A stretch of DNA of 33,797 bases from CAZPRQ01 sp964589415 (GCA_964589415.1 CAZPRQ010000008.1:1-33797), one strand, 5' to 3'; positions 22,755 to 30,249 are shown, numbered from the stretch's first letter. Notes: generated by a model not told the origin, from the sequence alone. Made by a program: numbers and translations.

Positions 22755-24689
22755 TTATTTTACTTCCTTAAATTCCGCGTCAACAGAACCGGCGCTTGAA
22801 TCCGAATTTGGGGAAGAATTTTTGCCTGAATCCTGGCCGGAAGGGCTTTCCGCGTTAGATTCTTGAGACGCTGGATTTTGACCTTCCGCGGCTCCGGCAG
22901 AATTGTACATTGCGGAACCGACTTTTTGGATCGCGGAAGAAAGTTCATCCATAGCCTTTTTAATAGATTCTATGTCATCTTTATCTTTTATGTCCTTTAA
23001 GGCTTTAATCTTCGCTTCCACATCGGTCTTGTCCTCCGGCTTTATCTTGTCGCCGGTCGAAGATCCCGAGCCTGTCGAGGTGGCATCTTTTAAAGTTTTT
23101 TCCGAAACGGAAATTAAAGTATCGGCCTGATTTCTCATGTCCACCGTTTCCTTGCGCTTCCTGTCCTCGGCCGCATGAGCTTCCGCCTCTTGTTTCATGC
23201 GCTCTATTTCTTCCTTAGAAAGGTTGGAGGAACCCTGAATGGTAATTTTATTTTCCTTTCCGGTAGCTTTATCTTTTGCCTTCACTGTAAGAATCCCGTT
23301 GGCATCAATGTCAAAAGTCACTTCCACCTGCGGTACGCCGCGGGGGGAAGGCGGAATGCCGTCTAAAATAAAATGTCCCAGGGACTTGTTATCTTTAGCA
23401 AATTCCCGCTCTCCCTGCAACACATGAATTTCCACGGAAGTTTGGTTGTCGGCAGCGGTTGAAAACACCTGCGATTTGGAAGTGGGAATGGTAGTATTAC
23501 GGTCAATAAGTGAAGTACGCACGCCTCCCAAAGTTTCAAGGCCCAAAGTTAACGGAGTGACATCTAAAAGCAAAATTTCCTTGCCCTGCACATCGCCGCC
23601 CAAAATACCCGCTTGAACCGCCGCGCCCTTAGCCACCGCCTCCATAGGATCTACGCCTCTTTCCACTTGTTTGCCAATATAATCCTCCACAAACTTCTGC
23701 ACTGTTGGCATACGAGTAGGTCCGCCAATTAAAATAATTTTTTCTATTTGTTGCGGGGTAAGCTTGGCGTCGCTTAAAGCCTGCTCGACCGGATGCCGCA
23801 TTCGTTCAACAATAGGCTTAACCAACTCTTCCAATTTGGCACGGGTAATTTTCATTTGCAAATGCTTTGGGCCGGCCGCATCAGCGGTAATAAATGGCAA
23901 ATTGAGGTCGGTTTCAAGCGTAGTGGAAAGCTCGATTTTAGCTTTTTCTGCCGCTTCTCTCACGCGATTCATGGCCATTTTATCAACGCTCAAATCCACA
24001 CCCTGATCACTTTTGAAAGTATCGGTTATATGCTTAATTAAAGCAGCATCCATGTCTTTACCACCCAATTGGGTATCGCCGCTGGTGGAAAGCACTTCAA
24101 AGGTGGCTTGATTTTCCACTTCGTCAAACGACATAATGGTCACGTCCAAAGTTCCCCCGCCTAAATCAAACACCAAAATCTTTTGCTCTTTAGCGGCAGA
24201 CTTGTCTATGCCATACGCAAACGCGGCTGCCGTAGGCTCGTTAATTACCCGCACTACTTCCAAACCCGCAATTTCTCCGGCATTTTTCGTAGCCTGGCGC
24301 TGGGCATCGTCAAAATACGCTGGAACGGTAATAACCGCTTTAGCAACCGGCTCTCCCAAAAAACTTTCAGCGTCCTTTTTAATTTTTTGTAATATAAAAG
24401 CAGAAATTTGTTCCGGACTATATTCTTTACCGGAGACTTGATAACGAAAATTGGTGCCCATTTTCCGCTTTGCTTCAAAAATTGTGCCGTCCGGATTGGT
24501 TACGGTCTGGCGCTTTGCCGGCTCACCCACTAAAAGCTGACCTTCCTTGGTAAAAGCCACGTAAGAAGGAAAGGCTTTACCGCCCAGGGAAGTACCTTCT
24601 GCCGCGGGAATAATAACCGGGCTACCGCCCTGCATTACGGAAGCGGCGCTATTACTCGTACCTAAATCTATTCCAATAATTTTTGCCAT
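22755..24689 (-). CDS. dnaK: Chaperone protein DnaK (Hsp70)
   Basis: A 644-aa Hsp70. The nucleotide-binding domain begins IIGIDLGTSNSAASVMQGGS, with VFDLGGGTLDVTI, NEPTAAAFAYGID and ILIGGPTRMPTVQKFVEDYI. The substrate domain has LDVTPLTLGLETLGG and GIPPSPRGVPQVEVTFDID. The end is VDAEFKEVK, the common C-terminal signature. The lid contains an insertion of STGSGSSTG-type sequence before KIKPEDKTDVEAKIKAL, where other DnaKs have a short turn. The DNA behind it looks like a palindromic repeat (see findings). Core chaperone for folding, driven by GrpE and DnaJ from the same operon. Confidence 0.99.
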   Translation of the reverse strand: MAKIIGIDLGTSNSAASVMQGGSPVIIPAAEGTSLGGKAFPSYVAFTKEGQLLVGEPAKRQTVTNPDGTIFEAKRKMGTNFRYQVSGKEYSPEQISAFILQKIKKDAESFLGEPVAKAVITVPAYFDDAQRQATKNAGEIAGLEVVRVINEPTAAAFAYGIDKSAAKEQKILVFDLGGGTLDVTIMSFDEVENQATFEVLSTSGDTQLGGKDMDAALIKHITDTFKSDQGVDLSVDKMAMNRVREAAEKAKIELSTTLETDLNLPFITADAAGPKHLQMKITRAKLEELVKPIVERMRHPVEQALSDAKLTPQQIEKIILIGGPTRMPTVQKFVEDYIGKQVERGVDPMEAVAKGAAVQAGILGGDVQGKEILLLDVTPLTLGLETLGGVRTSLIDRNTTIPTSKSQVFSTAADNQTSVEIHVLQGEREFAKDNKSLGHFILDGIPPSPRGVPQVEVTFDIDANGILTVKAKDKATGKENKITIQGSSNLSKEEIERMKQEAEAHAAEDRKRKETVDMRNQADTLISVSEKTLKDATSTGSGSSTGDKIKPEDKTDVEAKIKALKDIKDKDDIESIKKAMDELSSAIQKVGSAMYNSAGAAEGQNPASQESNAESPSGQDSGKNSSPNSDSSAGSVDAEFKEVK

Positions 24690-24705
24690 AAATATTATTC
24701 ACAAA

Positions 24706-24757
24706 TTCACTAATAGCGCGAATTAAGCAATGTTAGATTAATTCGCAATGCAGTGAA
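24706..24757. other. Long stem-loop upstream of dnaK
   Basis: TTCACT (24,706-24,711) pairs with AGTGAA (24,752-24,757) and GCGAATTAA (24,718-24,726) with TTAATTCGC (24,738-24,746). It lies in the gap between the 97-aa gene and dnaK, ending 16 bases before the dnaK ATG. A role in mRNA processing or stability is plausible. Confidence 0.5.
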
Positions 24758-24764
24758 AAATTAA

Positions 24765-25058
24765 TTATAAATCTTCTACCCCAAGATTCTTAAGCTGATT
24801 TAATGTCATGCCAATAATTTTTTTGCTGGAAAGCATTTTTTTTGAAATTTCGAATTCTTTGGAAAAATCCTCTTTCAACCTTACAAACACATTTCCTTCA
24901 CTGTCGTCTGACAAGCGTTTTACGTGCAAAATAATTTTATTTTTATTTAAGGCTTTGGAAGTTATTTCACAATCATCGCCGCTTAACACGTCTATACCCT
25001 TTGACTTGTTTTCATCCTCCATTATTACGCCAATGTCGAACATTTCTAATACTTTCAT
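24765..25058 (-). CDS. Hypothetical protein between grpE and dnaK
   Basis: A 97-aa protein, MKVLEMFDIGVIMEDENKSK, with KIILHVKRLSDDSEGNVFVR and a helix MLSSKKIIGMTLNQLKNLGV. No family recognised. It follows grpE by 27 bases and sits in an operon where usually nothing lies between grpE and dnaK. The strand/helix alternation suggests a small folded domain. No membrane or signal segment, so it is cytoplasmic. Confidence 0.65.
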   Translation of the reverse strand: MKVLEMFDIGVIMEDENKSKGIDVLSGDDCEITSKALNKNKIILHVKRLSDDSEGNVFVRLKEDFSKEFEISKKMLSSKKIIGMTLNQLKNLGVEDL

Positions 25059-25085
25059 GGATATATGCTTTCTTGCTGACGCAGC

Positions 25086-25664
25086 TTAATTTAATATTTT
25101 TTTACTAATAATTGCCTGAGTTGGCCTTATAACTTTGCCATTTAACTCAAACCCTGTCTGCAATTCCTCCAAAATAATACCATCGGCGCTTTCTGACTCT
25201 ATTTCTCGAACCGCTTCGTGAAAATGCGGATCAAACTTCTTGCCAACTGCTTCTATTTTTTTTATTCCCAGCTCGCCTAAGACCTTATCTAACTGCGCCA
25301 CAATACCCTGCACGCCAATTTGCCAGTTATGGTAGGCTTGAGCGAAATTATTTTCGTCCGCTTTGTAGTCTGCCGATTTATCGGCCTCGTGCTGTTCTTT
25401 TTTGCCCATAAATGGGCGAACTACATCTGCTGGAAAGATCGGCATATGTCGCAAAGCCTGCTCCAAGGCATCCAAAGTCGGCAACAGTTTAGCAACCGTA
25501 ACTTCCCTTGCAAACTCAATTAATTCCTTATTTTCCTTTTCCTTCTGCTTCCTAAAATTTTCAAAGTCGGCCTGTGCCCTGCGCCACCCATTTATTGCTT
25601 GATCAAGGTCGGTTTGTAATTGCTCAATTGTTACTTGTCCATTTTGGTCATTCTCGTCGGGCAT
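25086..25664 (-). CDS. grpE: Nucleotide exchange factor GrpE
   Basis: A 192-aa protein. The N-terminal coiled coil covers about residues 8-60 (LQTDLDQAINGWRRAQADFE, NFRKQKEKENKELIEFAREV, then KLLPTLDALEQALRHMP), and the beta-wing domain contains the signature FDPHFHEAVREIESESADGI and ELQTGFELNGKVIRPTQAII. It releases ADP from DnaK. A region around residues 85-105 (FMGKKEQHEADKSADYKADE) is a charged insertion compared with short GrpE proteins. It is the second gene of the operon after hrcA. Confidence 0.96.
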   Translation of the reverse strand: MPDENDQNGQVTIEQLQTDLDQAINGWRRAQADFENFRKQKEKENKELIEFAREVTVAKLLPTLDALEQALRHMPIFPADVVRPFMGKKEQHEADKSADYKADENNFAQAYHNWQIGVQGIVAQLDKVLGELGIKKIEAVGKKFDPHFHEAVREIESESADGIILEELQTGFELNGKVIRPTQAIISKKILN

Positions 25665-25670
25665 AATTTC

Positions 25671-25769
25671 AAATTTCCAATTTCAAATACCAAATAAAGT
25701 TTTAATGATTAAATTTCAAACTTAAGTCATTTGACATTCATTTGAAATTTGTAATTTGATATTTGACAT
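25671..25769. repeat. A/T-rich imperfect inverted repeat (TTTCAAAT type)
   Basis: Multiple TTTCAAAT/ATTTGAAA words, such as TTTCAAATTTCCAATTTCAA (from 25,678 on) answered by ATTTGAAATTTGTAATTTGA (to about 25,760), form an imperfect long stem between hrcA and grpE. Similar words occur in many CPR intergenic spaces. Confidence 0.7.
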
Positions 25770-25774
25770 TAAAT

Positions 25775-26521
25775 TTATCTTAACAAAACAAACATTAAAA
25801 TTACTGAAGAGCTTCCCAAAAGCTTGCTAATGTATTCCATTAAACTCAAGTTCTTTTCATACTTCATAGACTTTGGACCAATAAGGCCAATAACCCCTTT
25901 TTTTCCTGACGGCAGCTTTAAGCCGGAGACTATCATGGAATAATCGGATTTTTTGGAAAGTGAGATCTCTTTGCCAATCCTGGCTTCCGGCCCCTTTTCC
26001 GCGTACTCTGCAATCATCTCTTCCGCGTGCTCGTCTATTTCATCAAAAAATTTGGCAATTTCTTTGGCATCCTCCGCCGGCAAAGCCGGATTATCAAAAA
26101 TATTGGAAAGACCCATGGTAGAAACATCTTCCGGAAAAAGCGCGAAGCTTGCCTGGTCGGAATGACTGGAAAGCAACTTAGCCAATCGCCTGCCCATTTC
26201 TATATGTACCATTTGCAGCTTAACCATTTCCTTCTTCAAAGTCTCCTGCTCTTTTACTGACAATTTTACCCTGTCCATGAGCTGGTTTACAAAATAACGA
26301 AAGCCTTTGTCTGTGGGTACGCGGCCAGAAGAAGTGTGGGGCTGAAAAATATATTCCAAATTTTCCAAAACCGCCATTTCATTTCGAATAGTAGCAGGGC
26401 TGACCCCCATATCATATTTTTCCACAATATCCGCGCTGGCTACTGGCTGGCAGGAATCGCAATTTTCCTTAACAATTGCCGCTAAAATTTTTGCCTGGCG
26501 AGGAGTTAGCTCATTATCCAT
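25775..26521 (-). CDS. hrcA: Heat-inducible repressor HrcA, short form
   Basis: A 248-aa protein. The winged-helix DNA-binding domain (residues 1-75) is well conserved: LTPRQAKILAAIVKENCDSC, VSPATIRNEMAVLENLEYIF and QPHTSSGRVPTDKGFRYFVN. The rest is a shortened GAF-like part (SDQASFALFPEDVSTMGLSN, DYSMIVSGLKLPSGKKGVIG, then IGLIGPKSMKYEKNLSLMEY). Typical HrcA has about 340 residues, so the regulatory domain is abbreviated but the frame is intact to a normal end. It binds CIRCE, present immediately upstream at 26,579-26,605, which makes the operon self-repressing. Confidence 0.96.
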   Translation of the reverse strand: MDNELTPRQAKILAAIVKENCDSCQPVASADIVEKYDMGVSPATIRNEMAVLENLEYIFQPHTSSGRVPTDKGFRYFVNQLMDRVKLSVKEQETLKKEMVKLQMVHIEMGRRLAKLLSSHSDQASFALFPEDVSTMGLSNIFDNPALPAEDAKEIAKFFDEIDEHAEEMIAEYAEKGPEARIGKEISLSKKSDYSMIVSGLKLPSGKKGVIGLIGPKSMKYEKNLSLMEYISKLLGSSSVILMFVLLR

Positions 26522-26569
26522 ACAAACAAAATCCTGTGAAATAATATTGACAATAAACCGGTTTCTTTG

Positions 26570-26598
26570 ATAATACCATTAGCACTCTACCCTGTCAA
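26570..26598 (-). promoter_or_regulatory. Heat-shock operon promoter
   Basis: On the minus strand TTGACA (26,598-26,593), 17-base spacer, TATTAT (26,575-26,570), 48 bases before the hrcA ATG. The -35 and most of the spacer lie inside the CIRCE element, so HrcA binding blocks RNA polymerase directly. Confidence 0.88.
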
Positions 26599-26605
26599 GT
26601 GCTAA
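26579..26605. promoter_or_regulatory. CIRCE operator for HrcA
   Basis: TTAGCACTC (26,579-26,587), 9-base spacer, AAGTGCTAA (26,597-26,605). It matches the consensus TTAGCACTC-N9-GAGTGCTAA at 17 of 18 arm positions. Confidence 0.96.
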
Positions 26606-26669
26606 CTACGTAAGTCCAAAAACTTAAAATCATCCAATCTTATAGTGGAAATGTAGTTCGCCAATTTAT

Positions 26670-26741
26670 CACTGTCGTTCACCTATTCGACTGCGCTCAA
26701 GGCGACCCTTAAGGTTGTTCGAATGGGTCGCGAACGACGTG
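26670..26741. repeat. Large intergenic hairpin between hrcA and msrB
   Basis: GTCGTTC (26,674-26,680) pairs with GAACGAC (26,732-26,738), ACCTATTCGA (26,681-26,690) with TCGAATGGGT (26,719-26,728), and CAC with GTG at the base. The 370-base region between hrcA and msrB otherwise holds only CIRCE, the hrcA promoter and the msrB leader. The TTCGACTGCGCTCA words are typical of dispersed CPR repeats. Confidence 0.65.
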
Positions 26742-26842
26742 ATTTATCGGCCTCTAACCCATCAATTTCCTATAAAAAATAAGTATAAATTTGTAAAATT
26801 GTTGGGCTGGCAAATTTTTATATGTTTTGACAAAATTTAGAG

Positions 26843-26848
26843 TATAAT
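26843..26848 (+). promoter_or_regulatory. Likely -10 box of msrB
   Basis: Perfect TATAAT, 43 bases before the msrB ATG. The nearby TTGACA (26,827-26,832) is only 10 bases away, too close to be its -35, so the -35 remains unclear. Confidence 0.5.
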
Positions 26849-26891
26849 AACCTCACTGGAAATTTAACAAATACATAATTAAATTTAAAAC

Positions 26892-27278
26892 ATGACGCTA
26901 ACTAATGACGAACTTAAACAAAAACTCACACCTGAGCAATACCATATTTTACGGGAAAAAGGTACAGAGGCTCCCTTTAGCTCTCCCCTTTTGGAAGTGA
27001 AGGCTCCCGGTATGTTTACCTGTGCCGCCTGCGGCCAACAACTTTTTAATTCCGACTCCAAATTTGAAAGCGGCACAGGTTGGCCGTCTTTTGACCAGGC
27101 CTTGCCCGGCGCGGTTAACATGCTGGAAGATACCAGCCACGGTATGAGCCGAACTGAAGTGGTATGTGCCAATTGCGGATCCCATTTGGGCCATGTATTC
27201 AATGACGGACCAAAAAAAACTACAGGCCAGCGGTTTTGCATAAACGGGGCATGCCTTTTGCACAAGCCAAAAATATAA
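26892..27278 (+). CDS. msrB: Peptide methionine-R-sulfoxide reductase MsrB
   Basis: A 128-aa enzyme that reduces the R-sulfoxide of methionine. Zinc ligands C44/C47 (CAACG) and C92/C95 (CANCG), the conserved GTGWPSF at 61-67, GHVFNDGP at 100-107 and the catalytic C116 in RFCINGA are all present. A second cysteine at 121 (GACL instead of the usual ASL) is available as a possible resolving residue. Length is standard for a single-domain MsrB. It diverges from the heat-shock operon, consistent with a stress or protein repair role. Confidence 0.96.
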   Translation: MTLTNDELKQKLTPEQYHILREKGTEAPFSSPLLEVKAPGMFTCAACGQQLFNSDSKFESGTGWPSFDQALPGAVNMLEDTSHGMSRTEVVCANCGSHLGHVFNDGPKKTTGQRFCINGACLLHKPKI

Positions 27279-27333
27279 ACACATTCTAAATTTTATGGAA
27301 TATGCTTCCGGAATAATTTTTATTTATACCTCA

Positions 27334-28722
27334 TTAACGGGAAATTATTTGCAACTGGGGCTGGCCCGACTGGGAGGCATAAAAAATCTCATCTTCGCAA
27401 TCTAGAGCAACAATTTGTCCGCCGCTGTTTGCGCTGCCCACCAAGGACAAATTATTGTTTAAATTGTAAATTTTAAATTCCCCGCTAACATCATTTGCCG
27501 CGGCAAACAACAAACCCCCGCGGATAAACAATGAATAGAAGCTCAAATTCGCGTCGAACTCAATTTGACTAATAGGCGCGCTAGGATTTGTAAGATCAAG
27601 CGCTGTTAACTCTTTATAACCGGCTCCAGGCAAACCCGCGGCACGACCCAGCACCGCATTATTACCCAAAACCGCGGCGCTTTGACCGCTTTGACTAAAG
27701 GCACCGGCAGGCGTAAAACTTCCCAGCTCTACCGGATGGGCTGGATCTGTAATATTTAGCACTAACAGTTGTTTTCCTTCGGCCAAAGTAAGGTAAGCAG
27801 TATTGGTATTTACATAAATATCATTTACAGAAGTATTGGTCTCAAATGAGCCTTGCCATACTGGCGATATAGGATTACTTACATCGTATATATGCAATTC
27901 CGGTCCGGTGGTTTTAGCTAAACCAACCAGGACTTTACGATTAAAATAGTACAAACTTTTGCCTATGCCGGTACCGCCGCTTACTCCGGGCATTTGCTTG
28001 TTATTCATTAAAACAGGAACCAAGGGATTCGAAACATCTATTACTTGAAGTTGTCCGTTTATGCTGGAATTGGCCGCGTACACGAATTTTCCAACTACCT
28101 GAAGCGCGTTTATGCCAGGACCTGTGTTTAAGCCGCTCAATTTTACCGGCACGTCATAATTTGAAACGTCCACTATAAACATATCTGCTAAAGAAGCCGT
28201 TGAACCGTTTGTCGCCACATATGCCTTGGCGGCAAGCACATCTAAGTCTGTGGAGGGATTGGCAAAACCCAAATCTAAATTACCTCTCAAAAGCGGTAAT
28301 GTCCAGTCGTCGGTAAATTCCAAAGCGCACGTGTCACGCCCTTCCGCTCCCAACATATCTATTGCCACCTCCTCAAGCCTGGCACCAAACAAACTTAACC
28401 CCGAATCTGCGGGATGACTGTCGGTAATAATTTTTTTTGCGTAATCCGTAAGCAAAACTACTTCGGTAGTTCGCGCGTCTATAGCCGTACTGTTATTTTG
28501 GCTGGTTAAATTGGAAAAATTGTGATTAGCCTCGGCCCTGGCTATTTCCATATCACCCACCGCGTACCATAAATGCTTGGAGTGCATTTCGGTGGCTGTT
28601 ATTAGGCGAAAATTACCCCAAACAAGCAAAAAAATTCCGCTCATAAGAGCGCTTAAAAGACCGAAGCACATGACTATTTCCAATGTTAACGTACCTTGTT
28701 GTTTATTTTTATTTTCTGCCAT
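27334..28722 (-). CDS. Pilin-like anchored protein with LVIVD beta-propeller repeats
   Basis: A 462-aa protein. The N terminus is a type IV prepilin-like leader: cleavage expected after G10, mature TLTLE with Glu at +5, then a hydrophobic helix (IVMCFGLLSALMSGIFLLVW). After residue 160 come repeated blades of the LVIVD type: MFIVDVSNYDVPVKLSGLN, LQVIDVSNPLVPVLMNNK, LHIYDVSNPISPVWQGSFE and LLVLNITDPAHPVELGSF. The repeats resemble the cell-surface beta-propeller proteins of bacteria. Thus a large propeller appears to be carried by a pseudopilin anchor. Located next to the PaaX-like unit and near a real pilin gene at the right edge. Confidence 0.82.
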   Translation of the reverse strand: MAENKNKQQGTLTLEIVMCFGLLSALMSGIFLLVWGNFRLITATEMHSKHLWYAVGDMEIARAEANHNFSNLTSQNNSTAIDARTTEVVLLTDYAKKIITDSHPADSGLSLFGARLEEVAIDMLGAEGRDTCALEFTDDWTLPLLRGNLDLGFANPSTDLDVLAAKAYVATNGSTASLADMFIVDVSNYDVPVKLSGLNTGPGINALQVVGKFVYAANSSINGQLQVIDVSNPLVPVLMNNKQMPGVSGGTGIGKSLYYFNRKVLVGLAKTTGPELHIYDVSNPISPVWQGSFETNTSVNDIYVNTNTAYLTLAEGKQLLVLNITDPAHPVELGSFTPAGAFSQSGQSAAVLGNNAVLGRAAGLPGAGYKELTALDLTNPSAPISQIEFDANLSFYSLFIRGGLLFAAANDVSGEFKIYNLNNNLSLVGSANSGGQIVALDCEDEIFYASQSGQPQLQIISR

Positions 28723-28742
28723 ACCTCCAAGTTATATATTTA

Positions 28743-28784
28743 TCAGTGGGGAAAGTACTACATATGTAGTACTTTCCCCACTGA
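28743..28784. repeat. Perfect 42-base palindrome, copy 1
   Basis: Two 21-base arms meet with no loop. They begin TCAGTGGGGAAAGTACTAC and end with the exact reverse complement. It is 19 bases past the stop of the PaaX-like gene and 21 bases before the propeller gene start. No U-run follows on either strand. Copy 2 is at 29,500-29,539. Confidence 0.95.
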
Positions 28785-28802
28785 ATCATTTTTATTTTAA
28801 GA

Positions 28803-29474
28803 TTAAATAATTCCCAATTTATTGAAATGTTTTTTAACAGCCGACTCATCTTCTTTGTCCAGCTTTCTTACCTGCATAACGGTTACAAAATGCTCAACAT
28901 GAAAAGTTTTTGCAATAAATTCCAGCTCAAAGCAAGGATTGTATGGGTAAAGCCATAAAGTCCTTTGAAGGGGATAAAACCCCATATTTTTCAATTTATT
29001 TCTCAGCTTGTCGGCTCCCAATCTATTTGTTTTTGTTGGAATATCGGCAGCTACAAGCCACCACGAATTATCCCACGAATCCGGAGTGGGAATTTTTAAC
29101 TTCTGGAACTTAATGTCTTCTAACCTAGAACGCCCTTTAGCCGTAACAATAAACTTCCAACCCACTTTTTCCTGCTGTATCTGCACGAGTCCGGACCGCT
29201 TTAAATAATAGAATGTTTCGGCAATTTTTCTCTTTTTTTCTGAAGTTGTATAATCCTTCTTTGAACGGCTAAACACCAACTTATTTAACAACTGTAAGGC
29301 ATTTGGAGCCACTGCGGCAAGCGTGGCCAACCCTACCGTAGCTATGACGGCCAAAATAATTTCACTGGCTCGGGACAAATGATCTACTTGCTCTCGAGTT
29401 AATTCCAAACGCGGCTTTCTGGGCAAAGCTTGGTCAAGCGCTTGCATAAGCGTTTTGTTTCTTTGATAACCCAT
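28803..29474 (-). CDS. PaaX/Cas2-like winged-helix protein with a membrane segment
   Basis: A 223-aa protein. A hydrophobic helix spans residues about 39-58 (IILAVIATVGLATLAAVAPN), a winged helix covers about 70-125 (RKIAETFYYLKRSGLVQIQQ), and the C-terminal domain is ferredoxin-like as in Cas2/PaaX. It contains WWLVAADIPTKTNRLGADKL (D144 at the usual Cas2 acidic position), LRNKLKNMGFYPLQRTLWLY and HFVTVMQVRKLDKED. Similar proteins are frequent in CPR genomes, often labelled PaaX-like or Cas2-like. No CRISPR array or other cas gene is here. The gene is enclosed by two palindromes 25 and 19 bases from its ends. Confidence 0.85.
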   Translation of the reverse strand: MGYQRNKTLMQALDQALPRKPRLELTREQVDHLSRASEIILAVIATVGLATLAAVAPNALQLLNKLVFSRSKKDYTTSEKKRKIAETFYYLKRSGLVQIQQEKVGWKFIVTAKGRSRLEDIKFQKLKIPTPDSWDNSWWLVAADIPTKTNRLGADKLRNKLKNMGFYPLQRTLWLYPYNPCFELEFIAKTFHVEHFVTVMQVRKLDKEDESAVKKHFNKLGII

Positions 29475-29499
29475 ATAATTTTATTTTAATTTTTTTATT

Positions 29500-29539
29500 C
29501 AGTGGGGAAAACACTACATTTGTAGTGTTTTCCCCACTG
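29500..29539. repeat. 40-base palindrome, copy 2
   Basis: Same design as copy 1, starting CAGTGGGGAAAACACTACAT (29,500-29,519). The other arm is its complement except for one central T/T. Compared with copy 1, two stem base pairs are changed on both arms together (G-C to A-T, T-A to C-G), while the outer 11 bases are identical. Confidence 0.95.
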
Positions 29540-29591
29540 GGTTAAAACTACGATATGAAAATGTTTCCCTTAGCCTTAACCTTATTTTTCT

Positions 29592-30197
29592 TTATTTCTC
29601 GAGCTGGGCTTTTACAATAAAACGCTTTAAGGCCGTACCCAATGGGTACGAAGTTTGTAAGGTTAGTTCATGCTTGCTGGGGTCCTGCTTAAGTAAATAT
29701 GTATCCTTGGGCGAAGCGACAAAAGTTTCTGTTACTATATAAACGAATAAATTCCCCTGCCCATTTGTTAATAAAATCTTATCCCCTATTTCTATTTTGG
29801 GAAGCAAAGCAAACGCCGACTTATAATCGCCTTTTGACCATATATAATCGGATGAATGGCCGAATATATATACATTGCCCTGCTCGCCGGCTTCTGCAGT
29901 GCCGGGATAATGGACGACTCCGTTTTGCAATGCCTTTTGAAACGCTGTTTCATTGGCAGTGCTTTCTAACACCACCGGTAAGCTTAAATTTAAAGCCGGA
30001 ATAAATAACCGGTTAGGACCTAAATTGTCCTGCGGATTAGCCTGACTTTCTACAGGATTGCCCGCATTTTTTGGCGGCGCCATAAAAAAAGCTATCCTGG
30101 AATAAAAATAATGAGCGTTAATGGCCGCCAAACACGCAAGCGCCACCATTAGCGCCGCTGTCAAAAGTAAAATATTTTTTTTCTTTATAAAATCCAT
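29592..30197 (-). CDS. Sortase-like transpeptidase with Ser in place of the catalytic Cys
   Basis: A 201-aa protein with one N-terminal membrane helix (residues 8-30). The sortase body begins at LFIPALNLSLPVV (64-76) and has the active-site His in YIFGHSSD (H114) and the Arg in ALKRFIV (R192). The strand that normally reads TLxTC is TLQTSYPLGT, with Ser183 at the Cys position. The codon is TCG, two changes away from TGC or TGT, so a single miscall cannot explain it. It lies 52 bases after its likely substrate, the LPRTG protein. It may be inactive, use Ser, or act as a binder. Confidence 0.88.
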   Translation of the reverse strand: MDFIKKKNILLLTAALMVALACLAAINAHYFYSRIAFFMAPPKNAGNPVESQANPQDNLGPNRLFIPALNLSLPVVLESTANETAFQKALQNGVVHYPGTAEAGEQGNVYIFGHSSDYIWSKGDYKSAFALLPKIEIGDKILLTNGQGNLFVYIVTETFVASPKDTYLLKQDPSKHELTLQTSYPLGTALKRFIVKAQLEK

Positions 30198-30215
30198 ATT
30201 TAAAACATACCAAAA

Positions 30216-30238
30216 CCCGCGGCCTTATAAGCCGCGGG
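30216..30238 (-). terminator. Hairpin between the surface protein and the sortase
   Basis: CCCGCGGC (30,216-30,223) and GCCGCGGG (30,231-30,238) with a 7-base loop. Only four T follow on the minus strand, so it may terminate partially and lower sortase expression relative to the surface protein. Confidence 0.6.
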
Positions 30239-30249
30239 CAGAAATTTAT

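Noticed and set aside
26827..26848. TTGACA plus TATAAT as a full msrB promoter
   Set aside because: The spacer is only 10 bases, too short for sigma70. Only the -10 is retained as likely.
28803..29474. True CRISPR adaptation gene cas2
   Set aside because: No cas1, no array, and the protein has an added membrane helix and winged helix. It fits the PaaX-like CPR family better.
28743..29539. The two palindromes as a CRISPR array or as terminators
   Set aside because: There are only two copies about 760 bases apart with a gene between them and no spacers, and no U-runs follow on the relevant strand.
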